A DNA stretch of 64,000 nucleotides from Stappia stellulata DSM 5886 (GCF_000423705.1 NZ_KE384082.1:432843-496842); one strand, 5' to 3'. Positions 7,769-16,135 are shown, counted from the stretch's first letter. Notes: a model not told the origin generated them from the sequence alone. Translations and numbers: made by a program.

Positions 7769-8846
7769 CCGCTTTTCAAGCCCCCCGATCCCCCGCCGCC
7801 TGCCGGGCGGAACGCGCGCGCTTGCCGTAGCGGGATGGCTGGTCGCGGGCCTGATCCTGCCCGCCAGTGCCGAAACCTTCGGCGACTGGCGCCTCGACTG
7901 CCCGACACGGACCGGCTGCACCCTGTCGACGGTCGCAGTCGATGGTGCGGACCGACAGGGTGAGGCAACCGGAGCACGCCTCGCCTTCGGCGCAGGCGAA
8001 GGCACTGCTTTGTCGCTGGCATTCGAGGCCGCCCGCCCGCGGCCCGACGACCGCCGCGCGATGCAATGGTCGGTCGACGGACGGCTGACCCATGTGGTGC
8101 GCCCCGACGACCTGGCGCTATTCGGCGGCATCGACCGCTTTTACCTGATCTCGCCGCAGGCCTCCGGCACGCTCTTTCCCGCCTTGCGGGCTGGCGCCGA
8201 ACTGCGGATTTCCTATCTCGACGCCATTGGCGAGGCGCATGACCTGCGCTTTTCGCTCGCCGGCGTTACCGACGGTCTCCGGGCTCTGGCACAGGCGCTG
8301 GAGCTTGCCGGCGTGCCGGAGCAGATCGCGCGCCCGCGCGACCTGGCTGAAACGACGCCGCCCACCCGCCAGCAGGCCGTGGCGGCGCTTGGCATCCCCT
8401 ATGCGGTGCTGGATCGTCACGCGCGAACCGGCGCCTGCGAGAGCACCGCAAGCCCCTCGATCGCCGATCAGGAGGTGATCATCGCCGCCGTCTCGCAGGT
8501 CGCCACGCTCTATGCCATTGCCTGCACCGCCGGCGGATCGCACGTCACCTATCGGCTGTATTTGCGCGATTCGGGCGAGATCGGCGGCGTCGAGGCGCTG
8601 GTCTTCGCGCTGCACGATCCCCGCTTCGGCTGGAGCGGGACGGATCTGCTGGTCAATCCGGACTTCGATCCCGAGACCGGGACGCTGTCGGCCTCCTACG
8701 TCGGCCGTTCCGACCGCCATTGCGGCTACAAGGCCAAATGGGTCTGGCAGGACTATGCGTTCAGGCTGACGCGCTTCGAGGGGCCGGAAACCTGCGCGGA
8801 CGCGACGCGGCCCGGCCGGTGGAGTGCGCTGTACGCGACACCGTAG
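7749..8846 (+). CDS. Exported DUF1176 family protein
   Basis: A 365-residue protein with an N-terminal signal or anchor segment (core about residues 25-40) and cleavage near ASA|ETF. The mature start FGDWRLDCP is IalB-like, and the C-terminal half, with FNPDFD-type and CGYKAKWVWQ motifs, matches DUF1176, an uncharacterised periplasmic family. The first 20 bases overlap the end of the RNase T2 gene, which suggests coupled translation. An ATG further in cannot be excluded as the start. Function unknown; the cysteine pairs suggest disulfides. Confidence 0.78.
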   Translation: MFPPRDNRFSSPPIPRRLPGGTRALAVAGWLVAGLILPASAETFGDWRLDCPTRTGCTLSTVAVDGADRQGEATGARLAFGAGEGTALSLAFEAARPRPDDRRAMQWSVDGRLTHVVRPDDLALFGGIDRFYLISPQASGTLFPALRAGAELRISYLDAIGEAHDLRFSLAGVTDGLRALAQALELAGVPEQIARPRDLAETTPPTRQQAVAALGIPYAVLDRHARTGACESTASPSIADQEVIIAAVSQVATLYAIACTAGGSHVTYRLYLRDSGEIGGVEALVFALHDPRFGWSGTDLLVNPDFDPETGTLSASYVGRSDRHCGYKAKWVWQDYAFRLTRFEGPETCADATRPGRWSALYATP

Positions 8847-8871
8847 ACAGGTGCTTGCCTTTCCGGAACCG

Positions 8872-10185
8872 CTATTTCAGCAGCTCCCAAAAGGGGATGT
8901 ATTTGAAAACGGCTCCGGAAATAACCTGAATACCGGCAAATATGATCGATATGAACGCCACCTGCCTTGCGTATTTGACCGTCAGCATCCGCAGCTCACG
9001 CTCGTTGATGTCCTTCAAAGGATCGAGAATGCGCGCCGCATAGGACGCATTGCCGCCGTCCAGGATCATCTGCGACTTTCGAAGGCTTAGCGACTTGTAG
9101 AAGACCCCGAGGTATTCGACATAGCTCGACATCGAGATCAGATAGCCCCGGGCCTTGTCGAGTTCATCGAGAATCCGCGTTTTCGTCCGAACCTTCATCC
9201 GGAAATCGATCCAGTGATGATAGAAAAATGAAATTACAAACGTGACAAAAATCGGAACCCATACTGTATCAACAAAGAATTGCGATTTGTCGACCACCTT
9301 TTCAGAGTTGACGGCGATTGCAAAAATGACGGAAAAGACGAAAACAAGGAATAGATAAAGTACAATTACTTTCCATTTTTCGCGCGTATATCTGTCTTTT
9401 ATATATTGAGATGTTCCGCCATCACGACTGGCCTCGTAGAGAAACTTGACGGCATGATCCCGCTGGCAATCGACGTGATGCTTGAGAAGCAGCATCGCAG
9501 GTTCCTCGTGGACCGAGCCTTCCGGCTCGCTGACAGCGCGATGACGCGCAATGCCAAGCAGTTCATCGCTCTCCATGAGGACCTGCATCACATCGCCCGA
9601 GATGCATCCGGTCTTGATGTCGTCGCGCAGCCGGGCCTGCCATTCCTCGAATCGTGCAAGGGTCAGCGCATCCCCATCGGCGCCGGAGTTTTCCGCAAAC
9701 TCGAGACACGCGCTGGCATGTTGGTGGAACCGGCTGCGGTCCAGCCGCTCCAGCAGGATCGGCCGGTGATGCAGCGGCAGATTGACGTATTTGGGCGACG
9801 TCTTGATGGGTTTTCGCCCGATGTCGCCCGGGGCGGCGACAAGGGGGTCGCCCCCCATGTAAAGATGCCGATGTCCGAATTTTCGCTTGGCGGCAAACGA
9901 CACCCGCGCCGCGACTTCCCGAATGTAGCCACGGGTAAAGCCGACCCGACGCTCCCCGCCCGTCTCGTCGGCCCAGATCTGCTCGACCACGATGCAAACG
10001 ATCATCAGCCCGTCATAACGCGCGGAGACCCGGATCTGCCGAAACCGAGGCCGAAGGTGTTCGGGAACGAGAAACCGCTCAAGGTCGGCCGCGTCGAACG
10101 CATCGTGTCGAAGGACGCCCTTGAGAACCGGAGTGGATGGCCGAGGCAACCAGTCCAGAAAGAAGAATTCCTTGAACTGCCTCAA
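8872..10185 (-). CDS. Orphan protein with C-terminal membrane helices
   Basis: A 437-residue protein that I do not recognise. Residues 1-270 are soluble and rich in charged residues, with several His and Cys (for example HRHLYMGGD, HQHASAC). Three strongly hydrophobic stretches lie at about 272-292, 304-323 and 408-427; the stretch between helices 2 and 3 is about 85 residues, charged and helical. The start shown is TTG, directly after an in-frame stop, with GCGGGGG upstream. Base composition from about 9200 to 9400 is clearly richer in A+T than the flanks, which points to acquired DNA. It is the last gene of a three-frame minus-strand cluster beginning at 10924. Confidence 0.65.
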   Translation of the reverse strand: MRQFKEFFFLDWLPRPSTPVLKGVLRHDAFDAADLERFLVPEHLRPRFRQIRVSARYDGLMIVCIVVEQIWADETGGERRVGFTRGYIREVAARVSFAAKRKFGHRHLYMGGDPLVAAPGDIGRKPIKTSPKYVNLPLHHRPILLERLDRSRFHQHASACLEFAENSGADGDALTLARFEEWQARLRDDIKTGCISGDVMQVLMESDELLGIARHRAVSEPEGSVHEEPAMLLLKHHVDCQRDHAVKFLYEASRDGGTSQYIKDRYTREKWKVIVLYLFLVFVFSVIFAIAVNSEKVVDKSQFFVDTVWVPIFVTFVISFFYHHWIDFRMKVRTKTRILDELDKARGYLISMSSYVEYLGVFYKSLSLRKSQMILDGGNASYAARILDPLKDINERELRMLTVKYARQVAFISIIFAGIQVISGAVFKYIPFWELLK

Positions 10186-10231
10186 TCAAAGCCCCCGCTT
10201 CAATTATCAAAAAGATGAATTAAATTTGAAA

Positions 10232-10624
10232 TCACCCGAATGTCTTCTTGGACTCATTGTCGAATTTTCTCTCGAAGTCCTTCTCGACAATCAGAGACCT
10301 CCCGAGATCGGGAACGAAATATTCGACCCTGCGCCCGGTCGCGACGTCGATCTTGGCCTGCGCGTAGTCTGTGTTCGACAACAGCTCCAGGATCCGGATC
10401 TTCTTGCTCTCGAGCGCATTGCTCAGGAACATCCGGAAATTCTCGGGAAGCGTTTCAAGACTGGGTTTGTAGGACTCTCCCGTCTCGAGATCGTCATCCA
10501 GATCGTCGCCGCCATCGCTGCGACCGCAGGGCAAATTCGTATCGGTCGCGTCAACCACAAACAAACCCTCGCCAAATATGAAAAAATAAAGAGCCCGGAA
10601 GGATCCGAAGCTTTTCAAGTCCAA
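10232..10624 (-). CDS. Unknown protein, in-frame continuation of a broken reading frame
   Basis: A 130-codon frame starting at a TTG. It is in the same frame as the upstream 84-codon ORF; the only stop between them is the TAA at 10670-10672, and the 15 intervening codons read as plausible protein. It may therefore be the second half of one roughly 229-codon gene that has been interrupted, or a separately started cistron. The sequence contains an acidic patch (GGDDLDDDLE) and a Lys/Glu-rich C-terminus; no domain is recognised. Forty-six bases separate it from the membrane-protein gene downstream. A+T content is above the local average. Confidence 0.45.
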   Translation of the reverse strand: MDLKSFGSFRALYFFIFGEGLFVVDATDTNLPCGRSDGGDDLDDDLETGESYKPSLETLPENFRMFLSNALESKKIRILELLSNTDYAQAKIDVATGRRVEYFVPDLGRSLIVEKDFERKFDNESKKTFG

Positions 10625-10669
10625 TATATTGGCACAAAATGTCGTAACGTCAAGGAGACGCTCCAGGGA

Positions 10670-10924
10670 TTACTTCTCGATCATCGCAACGAAGCGCTGC
10701 CGTACGAAATCGGGCGAGTGGCGCAGGGGGGCGGTGATCGTGTCGAAGGTCAGGCGCTGTTCGAAAACAGTGGCATTCACCGCCGCATAATAGCGCGACA
10801 TCGGCGTGTCGATCACCTCGGGCCGCAGCGGCGCCAGGGCCGGCACCGACAACGCATACACCACCGCGCCGAGACAAAATGTCTTCCACAAGGCCGACAT
10901 CGGCGAAGGGAGAGAAAGCACCAT
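10670..10924 (-). CDS. Short exported or anchored protein, possible 5' part of a broken gene
   Basis: An 84-codon frame whose ATG follows GAAGGAC by about six bases, a good ribosome-binding site. Residues 9-30 form a hydrophobic segment typical of a signal peptide or single anchor (core FCLGAVVYALSVPALA). The rest is amphipathic and ends at a TAA, beyond which the same frame continues open. No family recognised. This is the first frame of the minus-strand accessory cluster and is divergent from the GST gene, so its promoter lies between 10925 and 11204. Confidence 0.5.
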   Translation of the reverse strand: MVLSLPSPMSALWKTFCLGAVVYALSVPALAPLRPEVIDTPMSRYYAAVNATVFEQRLTFDTITAPLRHSPDFVRQRFVAMIEK

Positions 10925-11204
10925 TTGCCGTCCTTCCGGGAATCCTTTGCGCCAGCCCTTGCGGCCGACGGGGGCACGCTAGGCAGCGCCCCTTACCCGA
11001 ATCTTACCGGGGTGCCCGCAATTCGTTTCAACAACGCAGCGAAACTTTTGAGCTTTTTCAAAACGTGGAAATCACACGGAAAACTCTGTTAACCACACGC
11101 AAGCGCGTCGACGGAAAATCCGTGCGCCCCGCCAGACGTCACGCCCCTTGCGCAGGCGCGCCAAACCCGCACACTGGCGCGCAACCAAACCTCGGGAGAC
11201 ACAC

Positions 11205-11819
11205 GTGCTGATATTGCGTTCCTCACCCCCCTCGCCCTTCGGCCGCAAGGCCAAGATCGCCGCCGCGGTTCTCGGTCTGTCCGACAGGATCACGGTCGAA
11301 TTGACCGACACGAAGGATCCGCACGATTCGATCCGCAAGCAGAACCCGCTGGGCAAGATCCCGGCGCTGGTGCTCGAGGACGGCAAGGTGCTCTTCGACA
11401 GTTCGGTGATCGTCGACTATCTCGACCACCTTGCCGGCGGCGGAAAGGTGATTCCCGCAGGCGCGACGCGCCATGACGCATTGCGTCTGCAGGCGCTGGC
11501 CGACGGCATCATGGATGCCGCCCTTCTCCAGGTCTACGAGACCCGTTTCCGCCCCGAAGACAAGCGCCACACCGAATGGCTCGCCTATCAGGCGGACAAG
11601 GTCACGCGCGGGCTGGCAAGCCTTGAGGCCGATCTGCCCGACACCGTGAGCCCCGACCGGACGCCGAACGTGGGCGAAATCGCGGTCGCCTGCATGCTGG
11701 GCTATCTCGATCTGCGTTTTGCCGGCGACTGGCGTGCCGGCCATCCCGGCCTCGTCGGCTGGCTGAAAACCTTCGAGGCGGCCGTTCCCGCCTATGAGGC
11801 GACGCGCCCGCCGGTCTGA
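11205..11819 (+). CDS. Glutathione S-transferase family protein
   Basis: A 204-residue soluble GST-fold protein: thioredoxin-like N-terminal domain (about residues 1-80) and all-helical C-terminal domain. The start LRSSPPSPFGRKAKIAA places Ser residues where the catalytic Ser of beta/omega-like GSTs lies, and the cis-proline GSH-binding motif is in NPLGKIPAL, followed by LFDSSVIVDYL. The GTG at 11205 follows GGGAGA by six bases; upstream in-frame sequence is not homologous. Typical activity is glutathione conjugation or thiol transfer; the substrate is unknown. It converges on the PhnD-like gene with only ten bases between stops. Confidence 0.9.
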   Translation: MLILRSSPPSPFGRKAKIAAAVLGLSDRITVELTDTKDPHDSIRKQNPLGKIPALVLEDGKVLFDSSVIVDYLDHLAGGGKVIPAGATRHDALRLQALADGIMDAALLQVYETRFRPEDKRHTEWLAYQADKVTRGLASLEADLPDTVSPDRTPNVGEIAVACMLGYLDLRFAGDWRAGHPGLVGWLKTFEAAVPAYEATRPPV

Positions 11820-11829
11820 TACGGCGTCT

Positions 11830-12636
11830 TCACGCCAGAACCCCGTAGCCGAGCGCCCGCGTGCGGGCGTCGGCCACGGCGATGCCCTCGTAATCGGCAT
11901 CCTCGAAAGCGACAAAGCCCGACAGCATCAACGCCTCCCGCGCATCCAGCGGTGTGACGCGGATGCCCTGAGCAATGGCGTCGCGCAGGCGCTCCGCTCC
12001 GCCCTGCATGCCCATGGCCGAAATGAAGGGAAGACCGGGCGTCGGCGGCGTCGCCGCCACAACGGCAAGCCCCGCCGCCGCCGGCTCATGACGACGGGCG
12101 AGTTCCCAGCTGACGGCATCGACGGTCGCGACATCCGCACGCCCCCCGGCGACCGCGACAAGCGCGGCGCGATGCGAGCCGGTTTCAAGGACGTCGCCAA
12201 AGAACCGCCCGCCCCGCGCAAGCGGCGCCAGAACCGCGCGCGGCGCGCCGTCGCCCGATTGCGAACCCGGGTGGTTGAAGGCGCAGCGCCGTCCCTTGAG
12301 CGCCTCCAGCTCCGGCACCGCGTCCTCCCGGCGCACGACAAAGACGGTGCGATAGGTGCCGGGCGGGCAGCCGGGAATGTCATAGGCAGGCGTTCCAAGC
12401 AGCCTGACGGCGCCGCGCAGATGTTGAACATAGGGAAGCCCGCAGGCCTGCGCCAGCAACAGCTGCGGATCCCGCCAGAGCGCAAGCAGCGGCCGGTTCC
12501 TCGTCAGCCCCTCGGGCGCGGCGATGCCGGCTGCGCGAAAGGCATCGCGCAAGGAGACCCACAACGCGTCGGTTGCCTCGCGCACCTCCGGCCAGTCGTA
12601 CATCGGAAGGGCGGCGATCGATGCGGGCAACGCCAC
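11830..12636 (-). CDS. PhnD-like substrate-binding domain protein without signal peptide
   Basis: A 268-residue protein of the phosphonate/phosphate-binding PhnD-like type (periplasmic binding protein fold II), recognised by the layout around AFNHPGSQSGD, ETGSHRAALVAVAGGRADVATVDAVSW and the later LPFISAMGM. Unlike transport proteins of this kind, it begins MALPASIAALPMYDW, with no signal peptide, and no permease or ATPase gene is next to it. It may thus be a cytoplasmic binding or sensing protein, or secreted by another route. The ATG at 12636 opens directly on the conserved strand, so a missed upstream signal peptide is unlikely. Confidence 0.8.
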   Translation of the reverse strand: MALPASIAALPMYDWPEVREATDALWVSLRDAFRAAGIAAPEGLTRNRPLLALWRDPQLLLAQACGLPYVQHLRGAVRLLGTPAYDIPGCPPGTYRTVFVVRREDAVPELEALKGRRCAFNHPGSQSGDGAPRAVLAPLARGGRFFGDVLETGSHRAALVAVAGGRADVATVDAVSWELARRHEPAAAGLAVVAATPPTPGLPFISAMGMQGGAERLRDAIAQGIRVTPLDAREALMLSGFVAFEDADYEGIAVADARTRALGYGVLA

Positions 12637-13079
12637 GGCAATTCCTCAAACTGGCGGGATCCCGCTTTGCGATCCCGATGGGGTGAATGGCCCCCGAAGC
12701 GCTTGCGCCGGGGGATCGACGCCTGCCACCGCACCGGACGACGCCCCCGCCGGCCCGGCACCGACACCGACACAGGATCGCGGCAGCACTCGCAAAGGGC
12801 CCTGGCCGCCTCTACGGATAGAGCCGGCGAAACACCAGCGATGGCCGCCACGAAGATCGCAAGACTGCATGACTTTGGGGCCGGGAGGTGACGGCGGTCG
12901 CTTGCATGCCCCGTGTGCCCGGATCCGGTCCCGCGCAGCGACCTGCAATCGTAACGCTCTGCGCGGTGTTCGCAAAGCCCGGTTCGCCGCCGCATCGCCG
13001 GGTGCCGCGGCCGCCCCGGCGCGACCCACCACGCAATCTGCGCGCAACAGGGCAACCGGCGCCGACCGCGATCGCGCAC
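12637..13079. other. Non-coding interval
   Basis: Between the PhnD-like gene and the outer-membrane gene, both on the minus strand, lie about 500 bases. No convincing gene is visible. Long GC-driven open frames cross it on both strands but lack family resemblance and good starts. It contains the terminator at 13080-13111 and presumably the promoter of the PhnD-like gene. Confidence 0.4.
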
Positions 13080-13111
13080 AAAAAACGGGAGCCGGCGTGC
13101 CGGCTCCCGTT
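13080..13111 (-). terminator. Terminator of the outer-membrane protein gene
   Basis: A perfect 13-base stem AACGGGAGCCGGC/GCCGGCTCCCGTT with a two-base centre is followed on the minus strand by a run of Ts. It lies about 30 bases after the stop codon of the porin-like gene. Confidence 0.9.
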
Positions 13112-13139
13112 GGGCCTTTTCGGACGCTTGCGCGACCGG

Positions 13140-13811
13140 TCAGAACTTGTAGCTGAGACCGAAGCGAACCTGGTTGTTGTTCAGGTCGGTCTTGTAGGAC
13201 TGACCGCCGAGCGAGAAGGTTTCGCTGCCGTAGTCCTGGTACTGGTATTCCAGACGGGCCGTCACATTCTGTGTGACAGCACCTTCCACACCGGCGCCGG
13301 CCGTCCAGCCGATACGGGTGGAGCTGTCCTTGGCGCCGTTGGCGGCGACGTCCATGTCGGCAATCGCCAGACCGCCGGTGCCGAACACCAGGAAGCGGTC
13401 GAACGCCCAACCGGCACGTGCGCGCACGGTACCGTTCCAGTCACTGGACGTCTTGTAGGCCACGCCCGCGACGGTCCGCGACTTGTCGACGTCGGCAAGG
13501 CTGAAGTCCGCTTCCGCACCAAGCAGGAATTCCGGCGTCAGCATGTAGTTGTAACCGGCGTGCACACCGCCCGTAACACCGTTGTCGCGGGTGGAGAAGT
13601 TTCCGGTTACACCGTTGCTGGTGTCGAAGTCGGACCAGTTCCAGCCCAGATGCCCACCGAAATAGAAGCCCGACCAGTCGAAGCGCTCCGCGGGAACGGG
13701 CTCGTCGTAGGTGTAGGGCTGTTCGGGCTGCGGAAGGTCGGCCGCATGGACCGATGCGGTCGCGGCTAAGGCGACGGCAGCGCTCAGGCCGACTGCAGCT
13801 AGACGCTTCAT
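13140..13811 (-). CDS. Outer-membrane beta-barrel protein, Omp25/RopB-like
   Basis: A 223-residue outer-membrane protein. It has a signal peptide (MKRLAAVGLSAAVALAATAS, cleavage near HAA|DL), then a short periplasmic stretch and alternating strands such as WSGFYFGGHLGWNW. It ends in SYKF, with the C-terminal Phe used by the BAM machinery. The small eight-stranded OmpA-like/Omp25/RopB barrel of Rhizobiales and Brucella fits in length and pattern. The ATG at 13811 follows GGAG by seven bases; the open frame before it is not part of the family. Abundant surface proteins of this type stabilise the envelope; no specific substrate is known. Confidence 0.9.
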   Translation of the reverse strand: MKRLAAVGLSAAVALAATASVHAADLPQPEQPYTYDEPVPAERFDWSGFYFGGHLGWNWSDFDTSNGVTGNFSTRDNGVTGGVHAGYNYMLTPEFLLGAEADFSLADVDKSRTVAGVAYKTSSDWNGTVRARAGWAFDRFLVFGTGGLAIADMDVAANGAKDSSTRIGWTAGAGVEGAVTQNVTARLEYQYQDYGSETFSLGGQSYKTDLNNNQVRFGLSYKF

Positions 13812-14235
13812 GTGAATACTCCGAATTACGCGTGGATTATGCGAGCGGTACAGACCGCCCGGCCCCCCAACGTTCTTGATATGGGGATCAAATGTGGCAA
13901 CGACAGTCACGAATTGCGGCCTTGTGCGGGCAAGCAGTGATTTTTTGATGGCATGGTAAGCGGCAAGTTAACGTGCGGGCTTCGGTCGTCGCGCACGCGC
14001 AAGGACCGTCTTGGCCGGTCGCGGGCAAAGCCCGTATCCCGTGCGATGCACGCATTGGGCTTTCCATCGCCCCCGGGATGCATATATACGGGCGGTGTCT
14101 TCCGGTGCCGGCGCGCACGCGACCGGCACACCTCCCGATCCCGGGCGTGCGGCGCACGCCACAAAGCCCAGGTCATCAAGGCCCAGGTCACCGACGCCCA
14201 GGCCGCCAACGCCCACACCCGGACCCGAACGCTTC
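13812..14235. other. Divergent promoter interval, Omp gene and antiporter
   Basis: About 420 bases between divergent genes. The Omp-side 150 bases are less GC-rich and likely hold its promoter; a TTGAT-N6-ATCAA inverted repeat lies near 13875-13890. The antiporter side contains the four 15-base repeats. The antiporter frame stays open upstream to 14011, but the sequence is Pro/Thr/Arg-rich and not family-like. No additional gene is supported. Confidence 0.4.
14164..14223 (+). repeat. Four degenerate 15-base direct repeats
   Basis: Units of the form AxGCCCAGGTCAxCx occur at 14164, 14179, 14194 and 14209, each sharing a GCCCA core and differing at several positions; the fourth is the least conserved. 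The block lies 12 bases before the antiporter start, so it is part of the leader or, if translation began upstream, would encode a Pro/Thr-rich repeat. Confidence 0.6.
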
Positions 14236-15255
14236 ATGCTCATCGACTATGTCAGCCTGATCGGAGGGCTTGTTGTCCTGATTGTTGCCGGGGACGTTCT
14301 GGTGCGCGGCGCGGTTGGTATCGCCGAACGGCTCGGCATTCCCGCCCTTGTGATCGGCCTGACCATCGTGGCCTTCGGCACAAGCGCGCCCGAACTGTTC
14401 ATCTCGCTCGGCGCCGCGCTCGACGGCCTTCCCGGCATCGCCATCGGCAATGTGGTCGGCTCCAACATCGCCAACGTCCTCCTGGTGCTCGGCATGCCGG
14501 CGCTGATCGCCTGCACTTCCTGCCGGGAGAAGGGCGCGACCCGCAATTCGATCTTCATGGTCGTGATCACCGTCGTTTTCATCGGCATGTGTTTCCACAG
14601 CCCGATCGGGCGCATCGACGGCGCGATCCTGCTCTTGCTGCTCGGCGTCTTCTTCTGGGAATCGGTGCGCGCCACACGCACCCATCGGGCCGAGAACGGC
14701 CATGGCACCGCCACGGCCGGCGCCGGCGACGGCGCCGACGACGAGGACGAGGACGAGGCGGAGCTTCCCTTCGAGGAGGTCGAGGGCGTTCCGGAAAACC
14801 CGGCGCTGGCGATCATGTTCATCGCGCTCGGCCTCATCGGCCTGCCGCTTGGCGCGCATTTCACCGTGGAAGGGGCAAGCGCGCTCGCCCGTTCCTGGGG
14901 CGTGTCCGACGCGGTCATCGGCCTGACCGTGGTGGCGCTCGGCACGTCGCTGCCGGAACTCGTCACCTCGCTGGTCGCCGCGGTGCGCGGCCACACGGCG
15001 GTCGCGCTCGGCAATGTGATCGGGTCGAACATCTTCAACCTCCTCGCCATCATGGGCATCACCACTGTCTTCGTCCCGCTTGCGGTTCCCCAGGAGGTGC
15101 TCAAGCTCGACCTGTGGGTGATGCTTGCCAGCGCGCTGCTCGTTCTGGCCTTCTCCGCCTTTCATGTCACCATCCGAAAGCCGTCCGGCCTGATCCTCTG
15201 CGTGCTCTACGGTCTCTACATCTTTTCCGCCTTCCATCTCGGGAAAGTCGTCTGA
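14236..15255 (+). CDS. Calcium/sodium antiporter of the CaCA family, YrbG-like
   Basis: A 339-residue inner-membrane cation exchanger with two inverted five-helix halves. Each half carries the diagnostic alpha-repeat motif: GTSAPELFIS in the first and GTSLPELVTS in the second, with GNVVGSNIAN and GNVIGSNIFN following. The halves are joined by an unusually acidic loop (DDEDEDEAELPFEEVE, about residues 165-185), which could be a cation-sensing or regulatory segment. The ATG at 14236 begins the first helix. It probably exchanges Na+ or H+ for Ca2+. There is no clear operon partner; the SDR gene follows after 67 bases. Confidence 0.92.
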   Translation: MLIDYVSLIGGLVVLIVAGDVLVRGAVGIAERLGIPALVIGLTIVAFGTSAPELFISLGAALDGLPGIAIGNVVGSNIANVLLVLGMPALIACTSCREKGATRNSIFMVVITVVFIGMCFHSPIGRIDGAILLLLLGVFFWESVRATRTHRAENGHGTATAGAGDGADDEDEDEAELPFEEVEGVPENPALAIMFIALGLIGLPLGAHFTVEGASALARSWGVSDAVIGLTVVALGTSLPELVTSLVAAVRGHTAVALGNVIGSNIFNLLAIMGITTVFVPLAVPQEVLKLDLWVMLASALLVLAFSAFHVTIRKPSGLILCVLYGLYIFSAFHLGKVV

Positions 15256-15322
15256 TCGGAACACGACGGCCTTGCGTATTTTGCTGTACCCTTCCCGTGT
15301 CCACCGAAATCCGTGAGCGCTC

Positions 15323-16135
15323 ATGTCCAACAGCCTTCCCGCCGCATCTTCGGCGGACACTCCGGTCACACCCTCTCGCGAACGCCCGCTCGCCCTGGTG
15401 ACCGGCGGCGCGCGCCGCATCGGGCGGGCGATCGCCGGCGATCTCGCGCGTGACGGGTTTTCCGTCGCGATCCATGCCCACCGCGCGACAAGCGAGGCCG
15501 AGGCGCTCTGCGCCGAAATCCGCGCGGCCGGCGGAACGGCACAGGTGTTTCAGGCCGACCTCACCGATCCGGATGCGCCGGAGCGCCTGATGCACGCGGC
15601 CTGCGATGCGCTCGGCCCGGTGCAACTTCTCGTCAACAGCGCCTCGATCTTCGAGAACGACGGGATCGGCGATCTCGATCTGGCCCGCTACGAGCGCCAT
15701 TTCGCGATCCACACGCGTGCGCCGGTCTTTCTCGCCAACGCAATGGCCGAACGCCTGCCCGCCGGACAAAAGGGCCTGATCGTCAACATCATCGACCAAC
15801 GGGTCTGGAAACTGACGCCGCAGTTTCTCTCCTACACACTGTCGAAGGCAGCCCTTTGGACGGCCACGCAGACACTGGCTCAGGGTCTGGCGCCGCGCAT
15901 TCGCGTCAACGGCATCGGGCCGGGACCGACGCTTTCCAACACGCGCCAGGACCCGAGCGACTTCCTCAAGCAGACCTCCTCCACGCTGCTCGGTCACGGG
16001 CCGGAACTTTGCGAATTCGCCCGCACGATCCGTTACCTGTGGGACACGCCCTCCGTCACCGGACAGATGATCGCGCTCGACGGCGGCCAGCATCTTGCCT
16101 GGGAGACGCCCGACGTCGTAGGCATTTCGGAATGA
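15323..16135 (+). CDS. SDR family oxidoreductase, pteridine-reductase-like
   Basis: A 270-residue short-chain dehydrogenase. The nucleotide-binding motif is TGGARRIGR, with Arg at the position favouring NADPH and typical of pteridine reductase/FolM-like SDRs, and the catalytic motif is YTLSK. Conserved LVNSAS (usual NNAS) and the C-terminal DGGQHLAW are present. The first 20 residues are a low-complexity extension, so a later start is possible. The TGA overlaps the ATG of uvrC (ATGA). The substrate could be a dihydropterin or another carbonyl; the context with uvrC does not decide it. Confidence 0.85.
   Translation: MSNSLPAASSADTPVTPSRERPLALVTGGARRIGRAIAGDLARDGFSVAIHAHRATSEAEALCAEIRAAGGTAQVFQADLTDPDAPERLMHAACDALGPVQLLVNSASIFENDGIGDLDLARYERHFAIHTRAPVFLANAMAERLPAGQKGLIVNIIDQRVWKLTPQFLSYTLSKAALWTATQTLAQGLAPRIRVNGIGPGPTLSNTRQDPSDFLKQTSSTLLGHGPELCEFARTIRYLWDTPSVTGQMIALDGGQHLAWETPDVVGISE

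Noticed and set aside
10232-10924. Toxin-antitoxin pair
   Set aside because: Sizes could fit, but the two frames share one phase, have no toxin or antitoxin motifs, and are better explained by one interrupted gene.
12646-12900. Minus-strand frame with a signal-peptide-like stretch (AIFVAAIAGVSPALS)
   Set aside because: No start codon or ribosome-binding site in phase before the hydrophobic part, and the rest is Arg/Pro-rich; kept as non-coding.
13870-13895. FNR/FixK-type box TTGAT...ATCAA upstream of the porin gene
   Set aside because: The spacer is six bases, not the four required for FNR/FixK sites.
14164-14223. CRISPR array
   Set aside because: Repeats are contiguous, only 15 bases long and degenerate, with no spacers and no cas genes.
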